Assembly (NCBI RefSeq): GCF_018130065.1 | Contig: NZ_JAFCME010000041.1 | Location: forward strand, 1-48,618 | Length of the DNA: 48,618 bases | Source of the DNA: Bradyrhizobium sp. AUGA SZCCT0158 | GTDB taxonomy: Bacteria; Pseudomonadota; Alphaproteobacteria; Rhizobiales; Xanthobacteraceae | Direction of reading: 5' to 3' | Shown here: positions 8,451 through 16,747 of the stretch, piece after piece | Layout: every line of letters starts with the position of its first letter | How positions within the stretch are numbered: position 1 is the stretch's first letter | Notes under the pieces: model-generated | Told to the model about the DNA's origin: nothing | The model's database searches: none | What the model saw: the letters and a program-made list of their open reading frames with translations, nothing else | Position numbers and translations under genes: made by a program

Positions 8451-9815
8451 TCACACCATCATCATGACGGGGTTTTCGATCAGCCGCCTGAAGGCGCCGA
8501 TCAACTCGGCGCCGAGCGCGCCGTCGATGGCGCGGTGGTCGCAGGACAGTGTCGCGCTCATCACGTGCGCGGCCTCGATCTTGCCGTTGCGCACCACCGC
8601 CCGCTCTTCGCTGGCGCCGACCGCGAGGATCGTCGACTGCGGCGGATTGATCACGGCCGTGAAATGGCTGATGCCGAACATGCCGAGGTTGGAAACGGAC
8701 GACGTACCGCCCTGATATTCCTGGGGCTTGAGTTTTCGCGTCCGCGCGCGGGCTGCGAGGTCCTTCATCTCGTTCGAAATGGTCGACAGCGACTTGCTCT
8801 CCGCATTGCGGATGATCGGCGTAATAAGGCCGCCGGGCATTGCCACGGCGACACCGACGTCGGAATGCTTGTGCTTGACCATGCCGGCTTCGGTCCAGCT
8901 GACATTGCAGTCCGGCACCTGCTGGAGCGCGACGGCGAGCGCCTTGATGACGAAGTCGTTGACCGACAGCTTGTAGAGCGGCTTCTTCTCCTTGTCCTTG
9001 GGAGCCGCCGCATTGATCTGCTCGCGCGCCTCGAGCAGCCGTCCGATGTCGCAGTCGATGGTGAGGTAGAAGGTGGGAATGCTCTGCGTGGCCGCGGTCA
9101 GGCGCTGAGCGATGGTACGGCGCATGCCGTCATGCGGCACGATTTCGTAGGAGCCTTCCTCGAACAGCGCGAGGATCTGCTTGTCCGACATCGCGGGCGC
9201 GATGCTCGGAGCGGCGCCAGGCGCAGCCGCCTTGAGGCCCTTGCCGGATTTGGCTCCTTCGACGTCGCGCGCGACGATGCGGCCGTGCGGACCCGAACCG
9301 TTGATGCGCCCGAGTTCGATGCCGGCTTCCTTGGCCAGACGGCGCGCGAGCGGCGAAGAGAACACGCGGGCGTGGCCGTTGGCTTGAGGCGTTGCGGCTG
9401 GCGGGGCGGAAGCCGCCGCCTGTGGCGCGGCAGCCTGTGTCGGCCCGGTTGCTGCGGGCTTCGGCGCGGGCGCCGCGGCAGGCGCCGGTGCGGCTGCAGC
9501 AGGTGCGGCAGCGGGCGCAGGTGCGGCTTTTGCAGCCGGTGCAGGCGCGGCTCCGGCGGCCTTCACGTCCTCGCCATCGCCGGCCAGGACCGCGATGATG
9601 TCGTTGACCGGAACATCCTGCGTGCCTTCAGGCACCAGGATCTTGGCGATCGTGCCCTCGTCGACGGCCTCGACTTCCATCGTCGCCTTGTCGGTCTCGA
9701 TCTCCGCGATCACGTCGCCGGACTTGACCTTGTCGCCCTCTTTCTTGAGCCACTTGGCAAGGTTGCCCTTTTCCATCGTCGGCGACAGCGCAGGCATCAA
9801 AATGTTGATCGGCAT
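8451..9815 (-). CDS. pdhC: Pyruvate dehydrogenase E2, dihydrolipoamide acetyltransferase
   Basis: Core subunit of the pyruvate dehydrogenase complex; transfers the acetyl group from lipoyl-lysine to CoA. The 454-residue protein has one N-terminal lipoyl domain (lipoylated K43 in ETDKATM), an Ala/Pro-rich flexible linker (about 85-145), a peripheral-subunit-binding domain (SSPLARRLAKEAGIELGRI), and a catalytic domain ending in DHRAIDG with H427 and D431. It follows the DUF5076 gene by two bases. Its lipoyl domain is very similar to that on PdhB. Confidence 0.95.
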   Translation of the reverse strand: MPINILMPALSPTMEKGNLAKWLKKEGDKVKSGDVIAEIETDKATMEVEAVDEGTIAKILVPEGTQDVPVNDIIAVLAGDGEDVKAAGAAPAPAAKAAPAPAAAPAAAAPAPAAAPAPKPAATGPTQAAAPQAAASAPPAATPQANGHARVFSSPLARRLAKEAGIELGRINGSGPHGRIVARDVEGAKSGKGLKAAAPGAAPSIAPAMSDKQILALFEEGSYEIVPHDGMRRTIAQRLTAATQSIPTFYLTIDCDIGRLLEAREQINAAAPKDKEKKPLYKLSVNDFVIKALAVALQQVPDCNVSWTEAGMVKHKHSDVGVAVAMPGGLITPIIRNAESKSLSTISNEMKDLAARARTRKLKPQEYQGGTSSVSNLGMFGISHFTAVINPPQSTILAVGASEERAVVRNGKIEAAHVMSATLSCDHRAIDGALGAELIGAFRRLIENPVMMMV

Positions 9816-9817
9816 TG

Positions 9818-10123
9818 TCAGTGACCCTGTTGCGACCGCAGCGTGGTATTACCCACGTCGGTCGGCCGATTTATTTCGGCTTCGAACATTTCGACGATAC
9901 GCGCCAGCGCCTCGTCCTCGGTGTGGCCGCTTTCGCGCGCATAGGCCCTTGCGGCATGCCGCGCGATGTCGACCAGCAGCAGGCCCCACATGTCCGGCTC
10001 CTCGAACGCCCGCTGAAACGCGATCGAGAGCCCGCCATCGACCACGAAGGCGCGCAGCACTTCGATCGCGTCGTCACGACCGATGACGTCGGGCGGTAAG
10101 GGTTGCTCCTTGGGACCGGCCAT
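9818..10123 (-). CDS. DUF5076 protein within the pdh operon
   Basis: A 101-residue soluble protein with no signal peptide. I recognise it as the DUF5076 family, whose function is not known to me. It starts six bases after the pdhB stop and ends two bases before the pdhC start, so it must be co-transcribed with them. A role in complex assembly or regulation is inference only. Visible features are an acidic helix (TEDEALARIVEMFEAEI) and a conserved-looking MWGLLLVDIARHAARAYA stretch. Confidence 0.8.
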   Translation of the reverse strand: MAGPKEQPLPPDVIGRDDAIEVLRAFVVDGGLSIAFQRAFEEPDMWGLLLVDIARHAARAYARESGHTEDEALARIVEMFEAEINRPTDVGNTTLRSQQGH

Positions 10124-10129
10124 CGGAGC

Positions 10130-11530
10130 CTACCGGTATGAAACGGCTTTGGCGGCGGCGACCACCTCGGCGACATTGGGCAATGCGAGCTTTTCCAAAT
10201 TCGCCGCATAGGGCATCGGCACGTCCTTGCCCGACACCCGCGCCACCGGCGCATCCAGATAGTCGAAGGCCTGCTCCATGATGCGGGCGGCGATCTCGGC
10301 GCCGACGCCGCTCTGCTGCCAGCCCTCCTCCACCGTGACCGCGCGGCCGGTCTTCTTGACCGAGGCGATGATGGTGTCGGTGTCCATCGGGCGCAGCGTG
10401 CGCAGGTCGATCACCTCGGCCTCGATGCCTTCTTTTGCCAACTCATCGGCGGCCTTGAGCGCGTAGCTCATGCCGTTCGACCAGGAGATCAGCGTGACGT
10501 GGCCGCCGGAGCGGACGATGCGCGCCTTGCCGATCGGGATCACGTAGTCGTCGAGTTTCGGGACTTCGCCGGTGTGGCCGTACAGCATCTCGTTTTCGAG
10601 GAAGATCACCGGGTTGGGATCGCGGATCGCGGCTTTCAGCAAGCCCTTGTAGTCGGCGGCCGAGAACGGCGCGACGACCTTCAATCCCGGAATCTGCGAG
10701 TACCAGGCCGAATAATCCTGGCTGTGCTGGGCGGCGACGCGGGAAGCTGCGCCGTTGGGGCCACGGAACACGATCGAGCAGCCCATCTGGCCGCCGGACA
10801 TGTACAGCGTCTTGGCCGCCGAATTGATGATCTGGTCGATCGCCTGCATCGCGAAATTGAATGTCATGAATTCGACGATCGGCTTCAGGCCGGACATCGC
10901 CGCGCCGACGCCGACGCCGGCAAAACCATGCTCGGTGATCGGCGTATCGATCACGCGCCTGGCGCCGAATTCCTGGAGCAAGCCCTGCGTTACCTTGTAG
11001 GCGCCCTGATACTCGGCGACCTCTTCGCCCATGATGAATACGTCGGGGTCGCGCCGCATCTCTTCGGCCATCGCGTCGCGCAGCGCTTCGCGGATGGTCT
11101 GGGAGATCATCTCGGTGCCCTCAGGCACTTCCGGATCGGGCTCGGCCACCGCTGCGGGTGCCGCGGTCGCCTGCGGCGCCGAGATCATCGGCTTGCCTTC
11201 GCCGACCGGCGAACGGGATTCTTCGACTTCCTTCGCGACACTGGGCGCGGGAGCTGGTGCTGCCTTGCCGAGATCGGCAGCGCTTTCGCCATCGGCTAAA
11301 ATGGTCGCGATCGGCGTGTTGACCGCGACGTCGTTAGTGCCTTCCGGGATCAATATCTTGCCGAGCGTGCCCTCATCGGTCGCCTCGACTTCCATCGTCG
11401 CCTTGTCGGTTTCGATCTCGGCGATGACATCGCCCGACTTGATCGTCTCGCCTTCCTTCTTCAGCCATTTCGCAAGGTTGCCCTTCTCCATGGTTGGCGA
11501 AAGCGCAGGCATCAATACTTGAATGGGCAT
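10130..11530 (-). CDS. pdhB: Pyruvate dehydrogenase E1 beta with N-terminal lipoyl domain
   Basis: With PdhA it decarboxylates pyruvate and acetylates lipoyl groups. The 466-residue product is longer than a plain E1 beta (about 330) because it carries an N-terminal lipoyl domain (K43 in ETDKATM) and an Ala/Pro linker (about 90-135). The transketolase-type core has GEEVAEYQGAYKVTQGL, FRGPNG and a C-terminal domain with VEEGWQQSGVGAEI. This fusion is known from other Alphaproteobacteria such as Sinorhizobium. The ATG at 11530 is preceded by GGGAG. Confidence 0.95.
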   Translation of the reverse strand: MPIQVLMPALSPTMEKGNLAKWLKKEGETIKSGDVIAEIETDKATMEVEATDEGTLGKILIPEGTNDVAVNTPIATILADGESAADLGKAAPAPAPSVAKEVEESRSPVGEGKPMISAPQATAAPAAVAEPDPEVPEGTEMISQTIREALRDAMAEEMRRDPDVFIMGEEVAEYQGAYKVTQGLLQEFGARRVIDTPITEHGFAGVGVGAAMSGLKPIVEFMTFNFAMQAIDQIINSAAKTLYMSGGQMGCSIVFRGPNGAASRVAAQHSQDYSAWYSQIPGLKVVAPFSAADYKGLLKAAIRDPNPVIFLENEMLYGHTGEVPKLDDYVIPIGKARIVRSGGHVTLISWSNGMSYALKAADELAKEGIEAEVIDLRTLRPMDTDTIIASVKKTGRAVTVEEGWQQSGVGAEIAARIMEQAFDYLDAPVARVSGKDVPMPYAANLEKLALPNVAEVVAAAKAVSYR

Positions 11531-11580
11531 ATCGGCTCCCGAAATCACTCTTTAGTTTTGTTCTGCGCGTGGCTTGATTA

Positions 11581-12627
11581 TCAGCGGTACACGTCGGTCC
11601 AGAGCTCGGACGCATCGGGCTCGGGATCGTGCTGGGCGAAATCCGCCGACTCATTGACGATCTCGCGCACTTCGGCGTCGATGGCCTTCAATTCCTGCTC
11701 GGTGACCTTGGCCGCCAGCAGGCGATTGCGCACCTGCTCGATCGGATCCTGGTCGTGGCGGACCTTTTCGACCTCCTCGCGGGTCCGGTATTTCGCCGGA
11801 TCCGACATCGAATGGCCGCGGTAGCGATAGGTCTGCATTTCCAGAATGAACGGCCCCTTGCCGGCGCGGCAATGGGCCACCGCCTTGTCGCCGGCGGCCT
11901 TCACGGCGCGGACGTCCATGCCGTCGACCTGTTCGCCCGGGATGTTGAAGGAAATGCCGCGCTTGGAGAAATCGGTCTGGGATGACGAACGCGTCACCGA
12001 CGTGCCCATGGCATAGCGGTTGTTCTCGATGATGTAGATCACCGGCAGCTTCCACAGCTGCGCCATATTAAAACTCTCGTAGACCTGCCCCTGGTTGGAG
12101 GCGCCGTCGCCGAAATAAGCGAGGCTGACAAAATCATTGCCGCGGTAGCGGTTGGCGAAGGCGAGCCCCGTCCCGAGCGAAACCTGCGCGCCGACGATGC
12201 CGTGGCCGCCGTAGAAATTCTGCTCCTTGCTGAACATGTGCATGGAGCCGCCCTTGCCCTTGGAATAGCCGCCCTGGCGTCCGGTCAATTCGGCCATCAC
12301 GCCCTTGGCTTCCATCCCGCAGGCCAGCATATGCCCGTGGTCGCGGTATCCGGTTATGACCTGATCGCCCTTTTTCAGGGCCATCTGCATCCCGACCACG
12401 ATGGCTTCCTGTCCGATATAGAGATGGCAGAAGCCGCCGATCGCGCCCATGCCGTAGAGCTGGCCGGCCTTTTCCTCGAAACGGCGGATCAGCAGCATGT
12501 CCCGCAGGGCTGCCAGTTCCTGCGCCTTGGTGAATTCCGGTGGAGAGCTGAAGCTTTTCTCTAGACCCTTCTCTTTCCCATTTTCCTGCCCTGCTTCCTT
12601 GGTGACGGTTTTTTTGGGTGCGGCCAT
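11581..12627 (-). CDS. pdhA: Pyruvate dehydrogenase E1 alpha
   Basis: Thiamine-diphosphate-binding subunit of the E1 heterotetramer. The 348-residue product has the ThDP/Mg motif GDGASNQGQVYESFNMA ending in ENN, the GGKGGSMHMF-type loop (seen as GKGGSMHMF), and YRYRGHSMSDP, the loop that is phosphorylated in mitochondrial homologues. The N-terminus (MAAPKKTVTKEAG) is charged and probably disordered. The start at 12627 was preferred to a longer frame from 12675 because the extra residues are not conserved in the family as I know it. It is the first gene of the cluster. Confidence 0.94.
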   Translation of the reverse strand: MAAPKKTVTKEAGQENGKEKGLEKSFSSPPEFTKAQELAALRDMLLIRRFEEKAGQLYGMGAIGGFCHLYIGQEAIVVGMQMALKKGDQVITGYRDHGHMLACGMEAKGVMAELTGRQGGYSKGKGGSMHMFSKEQNFYGGHGIVGAQVSLGTGLAFANRYRGNDFVSLAYFGDGASNQGQVYESFNMAQLWKLPVIYIIENNRYAMGTSVTRSSSQTDFSKRGISFNIPGEQVDGMDVRAVKAAGDKAVAHCRAGKGPFILEMQTYRYRGHSMSDPAKYRTREEVEKVRHDQDPIEQVRNRLLAAKVTEQELKAIDAEVREIVNESADFAQHDPEPDASELWTDVYR

Positions 12628-12749
12628 GGCAATTCCGGATGAGAGAGAAGGATCAGCCTCTCTAACCCAACTCAAACCGCCGTGAAAGGATTGCGTGCGC
12701 TCGGGAAAATATTGCTATGCCGCAGTGCAACGCGGCGCGACATTTTTGT

Positions 12750-12780
12750 GATCGATATCGCGAAATTTTGAAATTTGCGG
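12750..12780. promoter_or_regulatory. AT-rich palindromic patch upstream of pdhA
   Basis: An AT-rich island in GC-rich surroundings with the palindrome CGATATCG and the symmetric AAATTTTGAAATTT, 120-150 bases before the pdhA start. This is a plausible promoter or operator for the pdh cluster, but no regulator-specific consensus was recognised. Confidence 0.35.
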
Positions 12781-12843
12781 AATCCGGCCGGCCGTCATCC
12801 CGGCGTAACAGTCGGGGCGCGCGAGCCGCAAGCAGCCTGAAAG

Positions 12844-13161
12844 TCAGTTCGGCTTGAGGACCTTGATCAGGTCGCGGGGGTTGGCGTAGTCGAGCTGGAA
12901 GCGTGCGCGCTCGTCCAGCATGTCGGGGTCGACCCGGTCGGAGCGGAGCAGCGAAACGCGCTGCTCGCCCTGGGCCCGTTCCCGCTTCAGCCGCGCCAAT
13001 TCGGACGTCAGCGCGATGATCTCCTGATCGAGCTCCTGCCGCGCGTTGAGCCCGTATTTGCCGGTATAGGCGTTGACGCCGAAATAGCCGACCATCAGCG
13101 CCGCCATCGTGTAGAGGGCGAGCCCGGTCAGTATCGATTTCAGTCGGGTGCGGGAGACCAT
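12844..13161 (-). CDS. FtsB/DivIC-family septum formation initiator
   Basis: A small bitopic cell-division protein. In the 105-residue product a short basic N-terminus is followed by one transmembrane helix (about 11-30) and a periplasmic coiled coil (LDQEIIALTSELARLKRERA), then RSDRVDPDMLDERARFQL, the pattern of FtsB/DivIC proteins that bridge FtsL and FtsQ at the divisome. The position between pdhA and enolase-linked genes fits the eno-ftsB-pdh linkage common in Alphaproteobacteria. The start codon follows no strong ribosome binding site. Confidence 0.82.
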   Translation of the reverse strand: MVSRTRLKSILTGLALYTMAALMVGYFGVNAYTGKYGLNARQELDQEIIALTSELARLKRERAQGEQRVSLLRSDRVDPDMLDERARFQLDYANPRDLIKVLKPN

Positions 13162-13229
13162 GGCGCCAAGATGCGACGGTCAGGTTAACGGAAGCCTAAG
13201 ATGGCCGACGCGGGGCACAATTGGCGCCC

Positions 13230-13344
13230 CGTCATTGCGAGCCACCGGGTCGCGCGAACGAGCGCCCGATGACAGCCTCCGCGAAGCAATCCATGGCGCG
13301 GCATAACGGACAGATGGATTTGCTTCGCTTCGCTCGCAATGACG
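13230..13344. repeat. Palindromic intergenic repeat with an inserted segment
   Basis: Outer arms CGTCATTGCGAG and CTCGCAATGACG match the copies at 5425 and 8365. This copy is longer because the left arm carries an extra stretch of about 30 bases (CGGGTCGCGCGAACGAGCGC onward) before GCGAAGCAATCCATG. Confidence 0.8.
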
Positions 13345-13357
13345 CTGAGAGTGCAGC

Positions 13358-13909
13358 CTAGCCGTTCTGCTTTTCGATAAAGGCCGCGAATGCATCGATA
13401 TACTGCTGCAGCGTCTTCTGCAGCGTTTCCTTGGTGAGGGCGCCCTTGTCGTCGAAGGCGTCGCCGACGCCGTTCAGGTAGATCTCGGGCTGACCGAGAA
13501 TCGGCCCCGAGATGCCCGGCAGGATGTTCTGCAGATGCTTGGCCGCGCTGACGCCGCCGAGCGCTCCCGGCGAGTTGCTGACGATGCCGACCGGCTTGCC
13601 GAGGAACGAGCTCTTGCCATAGGGGCGCGAGCCGACGTCGATGGCGTTCTTCAGGACGCCCGGGATCGAGCGGTTATATTCGGGCGTCACGAACAGCACG
13701 CCGTTCGACTTCTGCAGTTTTTCGCGGAACGCGAGCCAATCGGCCGGCGGCGCGGCTTCCAGATCCTGGTTGAAGAAGGAAATGCCTTCCAGCGTGGTGA
13801 CGTCGAGCTTCAGCGAGGCCGGCGCGAGCTTGGCCAGGGCATTGGCGATCTTGAGAGAAAAGCTCTCCTTGCGGAGCGAGCCGACGATGGTGACGATGCT
13901 GTGAGCCAT
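13358..13909 (-). CDS. NADPH-dependent FMN reductase family protein
   Basis: A 183-residue flavodoxin-fold enzyme of the FMN_red family (relatives: SsuE, ChrR, azoreductases). The phosphate-binding loop GSLRKESFS lies near residues 11-19 and the family motif TPEYNRSIPGVLKNAID in the middle, followed by GKPVGIVSNSPGALGG. It probably reduces FMN or quinones with NAD(P)H in the cytoplasm; the real substrate cannot be told. AAGGGAATTCC precedes the ATG. It stands alone, divergent from the HtrA-like gene. Confidence 0.85.
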   Translation of the reverse strand: MAHSIVTIVGSLRKESFSLKIANALAKLAPASLKLDVTTLEGISFFNQDLEAAPPADWLAFREKLQKSNGVLFVTPEYNRSIPGVLKNAIDVGSRPYGKSSFLGKPVGIVSNSPGALGGVSAAKHLQNILPGISGPILGQPEIYLNGVGDAFDDKGALTKETLQKTLQQYIDAFAAFIEKQNG

Positions 13910-14014
13910 TGGAATTCCCTTTTGAAGCTGAAGCGCCGGCGCTCACTTACGCCACATCGACACAAGGATGCAAGTGCATGAAATGAGCAATTCTGGAAAC
14001 GCAGCGTTCGCATA

Positions 14015-14167
14015 ATGCTTGTGGATCAAGAAAAAGTGCTTGAGCCAACGCTGAAAGAGCATCTGCCCGGGGCACACATCTTGCGGATCGGCGCGGAGGA
14101 ACCAACTTGGCCGACGAGCCTTATGAATGCAATCTCAGCGCCGATGGCCCCGTCGGCTTCGGAGTGA
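14015..14167 (+). CDS. Possible 50-residue leader ORF before the HtrA gene
   Basis: An ATG frame starting MLVDQEKVLEPTLKEHLPG that stops four bases before the start of the serine protease gene. The composition is protein-like, but there is no visible ribosome binding site and I recognise no family. It could be a short upstream peptide, a remnant of a longer gene, or chance. Confidence 0.22.
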   Translation: MLVDQEKVLEPTLKEHLPGAHILRIGAEEPTWPTSLMNAISAPMAPSASE

Positions 14168-14171
14168 ATTC

Positions 14172-15272
14172 ATGCCCTCGCGTTTTTTCCAGGCGGCTAT
14201 CGTCGTCCTGATCGTGCTGCTCGCCGCTCTGGTCGGACAGCCTTATCTCGACCGGCTGCTGTTCGCGGCCACCACCCCGCGGCCCGTGACGGCGAGAAGT
14301 GATCTTGCGGAAGCCGAGCGCGCGACCGTCAGCCTGTTCGAGCGGGTATCACCCTCGGTGGTTCAGGTCGTCGGCGCCGGCCCCGGTGCCGGTTCGACGG
14401 ATCTCGAGGGCGAAGCCGGACGCGAGCAGAGCGGCACCGGCTTCGTCTGGGACGGCGCCGGACATATCGTGACGAACAATCACGTAGTTGCCGGAACCAG
14501 GGATGTTGCGATCCGCTTCGCCAGCGGCGAAGTCGTTGGCGCCTCGATCGTGGGAACGGCGCCGAACTACGATCTTGCGGTCGTCAGGGTGCGAAGCACC
14601 CGTAACCTGCCCAGTCCGATCGTGGTCGGCAGCTCCGCCGACCTGAAGGTCGGCCAGGCGGCCTTCGCCATCGGCAACCCGTTCGGCCTCGACCAGTCGC
14701 TCACCACAGGCGTGATTAGCGCCTTGAAGCGGCGGCTGCCGACCAGCGCCGGCCGGGAAATCGGTAACATGATTCAGACCGATGCTGCGGTTAATCCCGG
14801 CAATTCCGGTGGCCCGCTACTCGATTCCGCAGGACGCCTGATCGGCGTCACCACGGCAATCATTTCTCCGTCCGGCTCCAACGCCGGCATCGGATTCGCC
14901 ATTCCGGTAGATACCGTGAACCGGGTCGTGCCTGAACTTATCCAGAAGGGACGCGTTCCGACTCCGGGCATCGGGATCGTCGCTGCCAACGAGGCCGTCG
15001 CAACCCGGCTCGGCATTGAAGGCGTCGTGGTGGTGCGGGCAATGCCGGGCTCGCCCGCCGCAACAGCCGGATTGCGCGGCATCGACCAGGTCGCGGGTGA
15101 ACTCGGCGACATCATCACCAGCGCCAACGGAAAGCCGACCCGGCGGCTGTCCGATTTGATCGAGCAGCTCGAGGCCGTGGGCGTCGGGCGGGAGATCGAA
15201 CTTTCGGTCAAGCGCGGCGATCGATCGACGACCGTTCGGGTCAAACTCGAGGACGTCGGCCGGTCCGGCTAG
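14172..15272 (+). CDS. HtrA/Deg-type serine protease with PDZ domain
   Basis: A periplasmic, membrane-anchored quality-control protease. The 366-residue product has an uncleaved-looking N-terminal hydrophobic segment (about 5-22), a trypsin-like domain with catalytic triad H104 (TNNHVV), D134 (NYDLAVV) and S212 (NPGNSGGPL), and a single C-terminal PDZ domain (about 275-360). One PDZ and a membrane anchor make it closer to DegS than to DegP in layout. GGAGTG precedes the ATG at 14172; a frame start at 14127 adds basic residues before the anchor. A GC hairpin begins at its stop codon. Confidence 0.88.
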   Translation: MPSRFFQAAIVVLIVLLAALVGQPYLDRLLFAATTPRPVTARSDLAEAERATVSLFERVSPSVVQVVGAGPGAGSTDLEGEAGREQSGTGFVWDGAGHIVTNNHVVAGTRDVAIRFASGEVVGASIVGTAPNYDLAVVRVRSTRNLPSPIVVGSSADLKVGQAAFAIGNPFGLDQSLTTGVISALKRRLPTSAGREIGNMIQTDAAVNPGNSGGPLLDSAGRLIGVTTAIISPSGSNAGIGFAIPVDTVNRVVPELIQKGRVPTPGIGIVAANEAVATRLGIEGVVVVRAMPGSPAATAGLRGIDQVAGELGDIITSANGKPTRRLSDLIEQLEAVGVGREIELSVKRGDRSTTVRVKLEDVGRSG

Positions 15273-15290
15273 GCCGCCAGCAGGCGGCCT
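15271..15290. terminator. GC hairpin after the HtrA gene
   Basis: Perfect 8-bp arms AGGCCGCC and GGCGGCCT with a four-base loop, starting within the TAG stop codon. No T-run follows, so termination strength is uncertain. Confidence 0.45.
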
Positions 15291-15335
15291 GCCCTGCGCG
15301 CTGTGAAAACGTTGAAACTTCCTAGCCCTCCACCA

Positions 15336-16472
15336 TTACCCCTTGCTCGGATTGATCAGGAATTTCTCGCCGGTGGCGCGCTTGTTGTAGACGTCGATAT
15401 TGGCGAGATCGAGCGTCTCCTGCAGCGACACCACCTTGGTGTAGTGACTGGCAAACGTGGTCTTGAGTTCGGAGGCGACGCGCTGGCGCAATTTGCCGAT
15501 GTCGGCCGGGCCGATCTTTTGCAGGAACGGCGTGAGCAGCCAGCCGCCGACCGCCCAGGTCAAGCCGAACGCGCGGCTCAACTCAGTCGGACCGGTGTTC
15601 AGGCTGCCGTAGATATAGACCTGCTTAAACACATTCGAGCCGTAGCGGCTGTATTCCTTGGCGGTCTTGTTGGCCGCCGTCTCCATGCAAGTGAGGATTT
15701 GGCTCGCAAGCTTGCCGCCGCCGATGGCATCGAACGCGATCGTGGCGCCGGTCTCCACCAGCGCATTGGTGAGATCGTCCATGAAGCCGTCGGCGGTGGA
15801 ATCGACGACATATTTGGCGCCGATCTTGTGCAGGATATCCGCCTGCTCCTTGCTGCGCACGATGTTGACGAGGCCGATGCCGTCCTTGATGCACATCTTG
15901 TTGAGCATCTGGCCGAGGTTCGAGGCGGCAGCGGTATGCACCAGCGCCTTGTGATTTTCGCGCCGCATGGTCTCGGTCATGCCGAGCGCGGTCAGTGGAT
16001 TGACGAACCAGGACGCACCGTCGGCGGCGGTGGTGCCGGCCGGCAGCTCCATCACGTCCCTCACCTTCAACGTGCGATACTGCGCGTACATCGCGCCGCC
16101 GATCATCGAGACCGTCTTGCCCATTAGCGCCTTGGCGGCATCCGACGATCCGGTTCGGATCACGGTGCCGGCGCCCTCGTTACCGACCGGCAGCGACTGA
16201 TCAAGCCGCGCCCCCATCATCCGCATCACGGCTTCCGGCATCTTCGCCGTGACCACAGGCTGGTCCTTGGTGCCCGAGACCTTGGCCGTCGACATGTCGG
16301 CGGGGCCGATCAGGAGCCCGAGGTCGGACGGATTAATCGGCGAGGCCTCGACGCGAACGACGACCTCATCGTCGGCCGGTTCTGGAGTCGGGACGCTGGC
16401 CAGAGATAGCTCGAGTTCGCCGCTCTTCTTCAGCAGCGAACGCAGCTGCAGCCCGGTGTTGCCGTCACTCAT
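15336..16472 (-). CDS. MDR-family zinc-type alcohol dehydrogenase / quinone oxidoreductase
   Basis: A 378-residue medium-chain dehydrogenase/reductase. The N-terminal GroES-like domain contains VRVEASPINPSDLGLL and LPVGNEGAGTVI, as in quinone oxidoreductases (no catalytic zinc Cys is visible). The nucleotide-binding half has TAAASNLGQMLNKMCIKDGI in place of the usual GxGxxG loop, then FDAIGGGKLA. It probably reduces quinones or enals with NADPH. A strong GGAGG precedes the start. It is divergent from the M15-like peptidase gene with a 275-base gap. Confidence 0.82.
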   Translation of the reverse strand: MSDGNTGLQLRSLLKKSGELELSLASVPTPEPADDEVVVRVEASPINPSDLGLLIGPADMSTAKVSGTKDQPVVTAKMPEAVMRMMGARLDQSLPVGNEGAGTVIRTGSSDAAKALMGKTVSMIGGAMYAQYRTLKVRDVMELPAGTTAADGASWFVNPLTALGMTETMRRENHKALVHTAAASNLGQMLNKMCIKDGIGLVNIVRSKEQADILHKIGAKYVVDSTADGFMDDLTNALVETGATIAFDAIGGGKLASQILTCMETAANKTAKEYSRYGSNVFKQVYIYGSLNTGPTELSRAFGLTWAVGGWLLTPFLQKIGPADIGKLRQRVASELKTTFASHYTKVVSLQETLDLANIDVYNKRATGEKFLINPSKG

Positions 16473-16747
16473 ACTTAATTCCTCCCTGCCGGCGGTTCGG
16501 CGTTGCCGATCCGCGCTTTGTGTCAGCGATATGGTCGCGGCCAGCGGTGATGTCCACCGGTATCAGCAATTTCAATCAAATTGCGCGCCCGAACCAGGGT
16601 CCGCCGACGCGTTGCACTCCGGCAACAGTTCCCGGAAACCGTCCCGTAACAGCCGTTTCCGCCCTTGCACGCCCACATTGTGAGCCGAAACATTGGGGCG
16701 TCGCGTGCTTAGCTGTGCAACTGACTCGAGCCTCGGAGGCTGGAATC

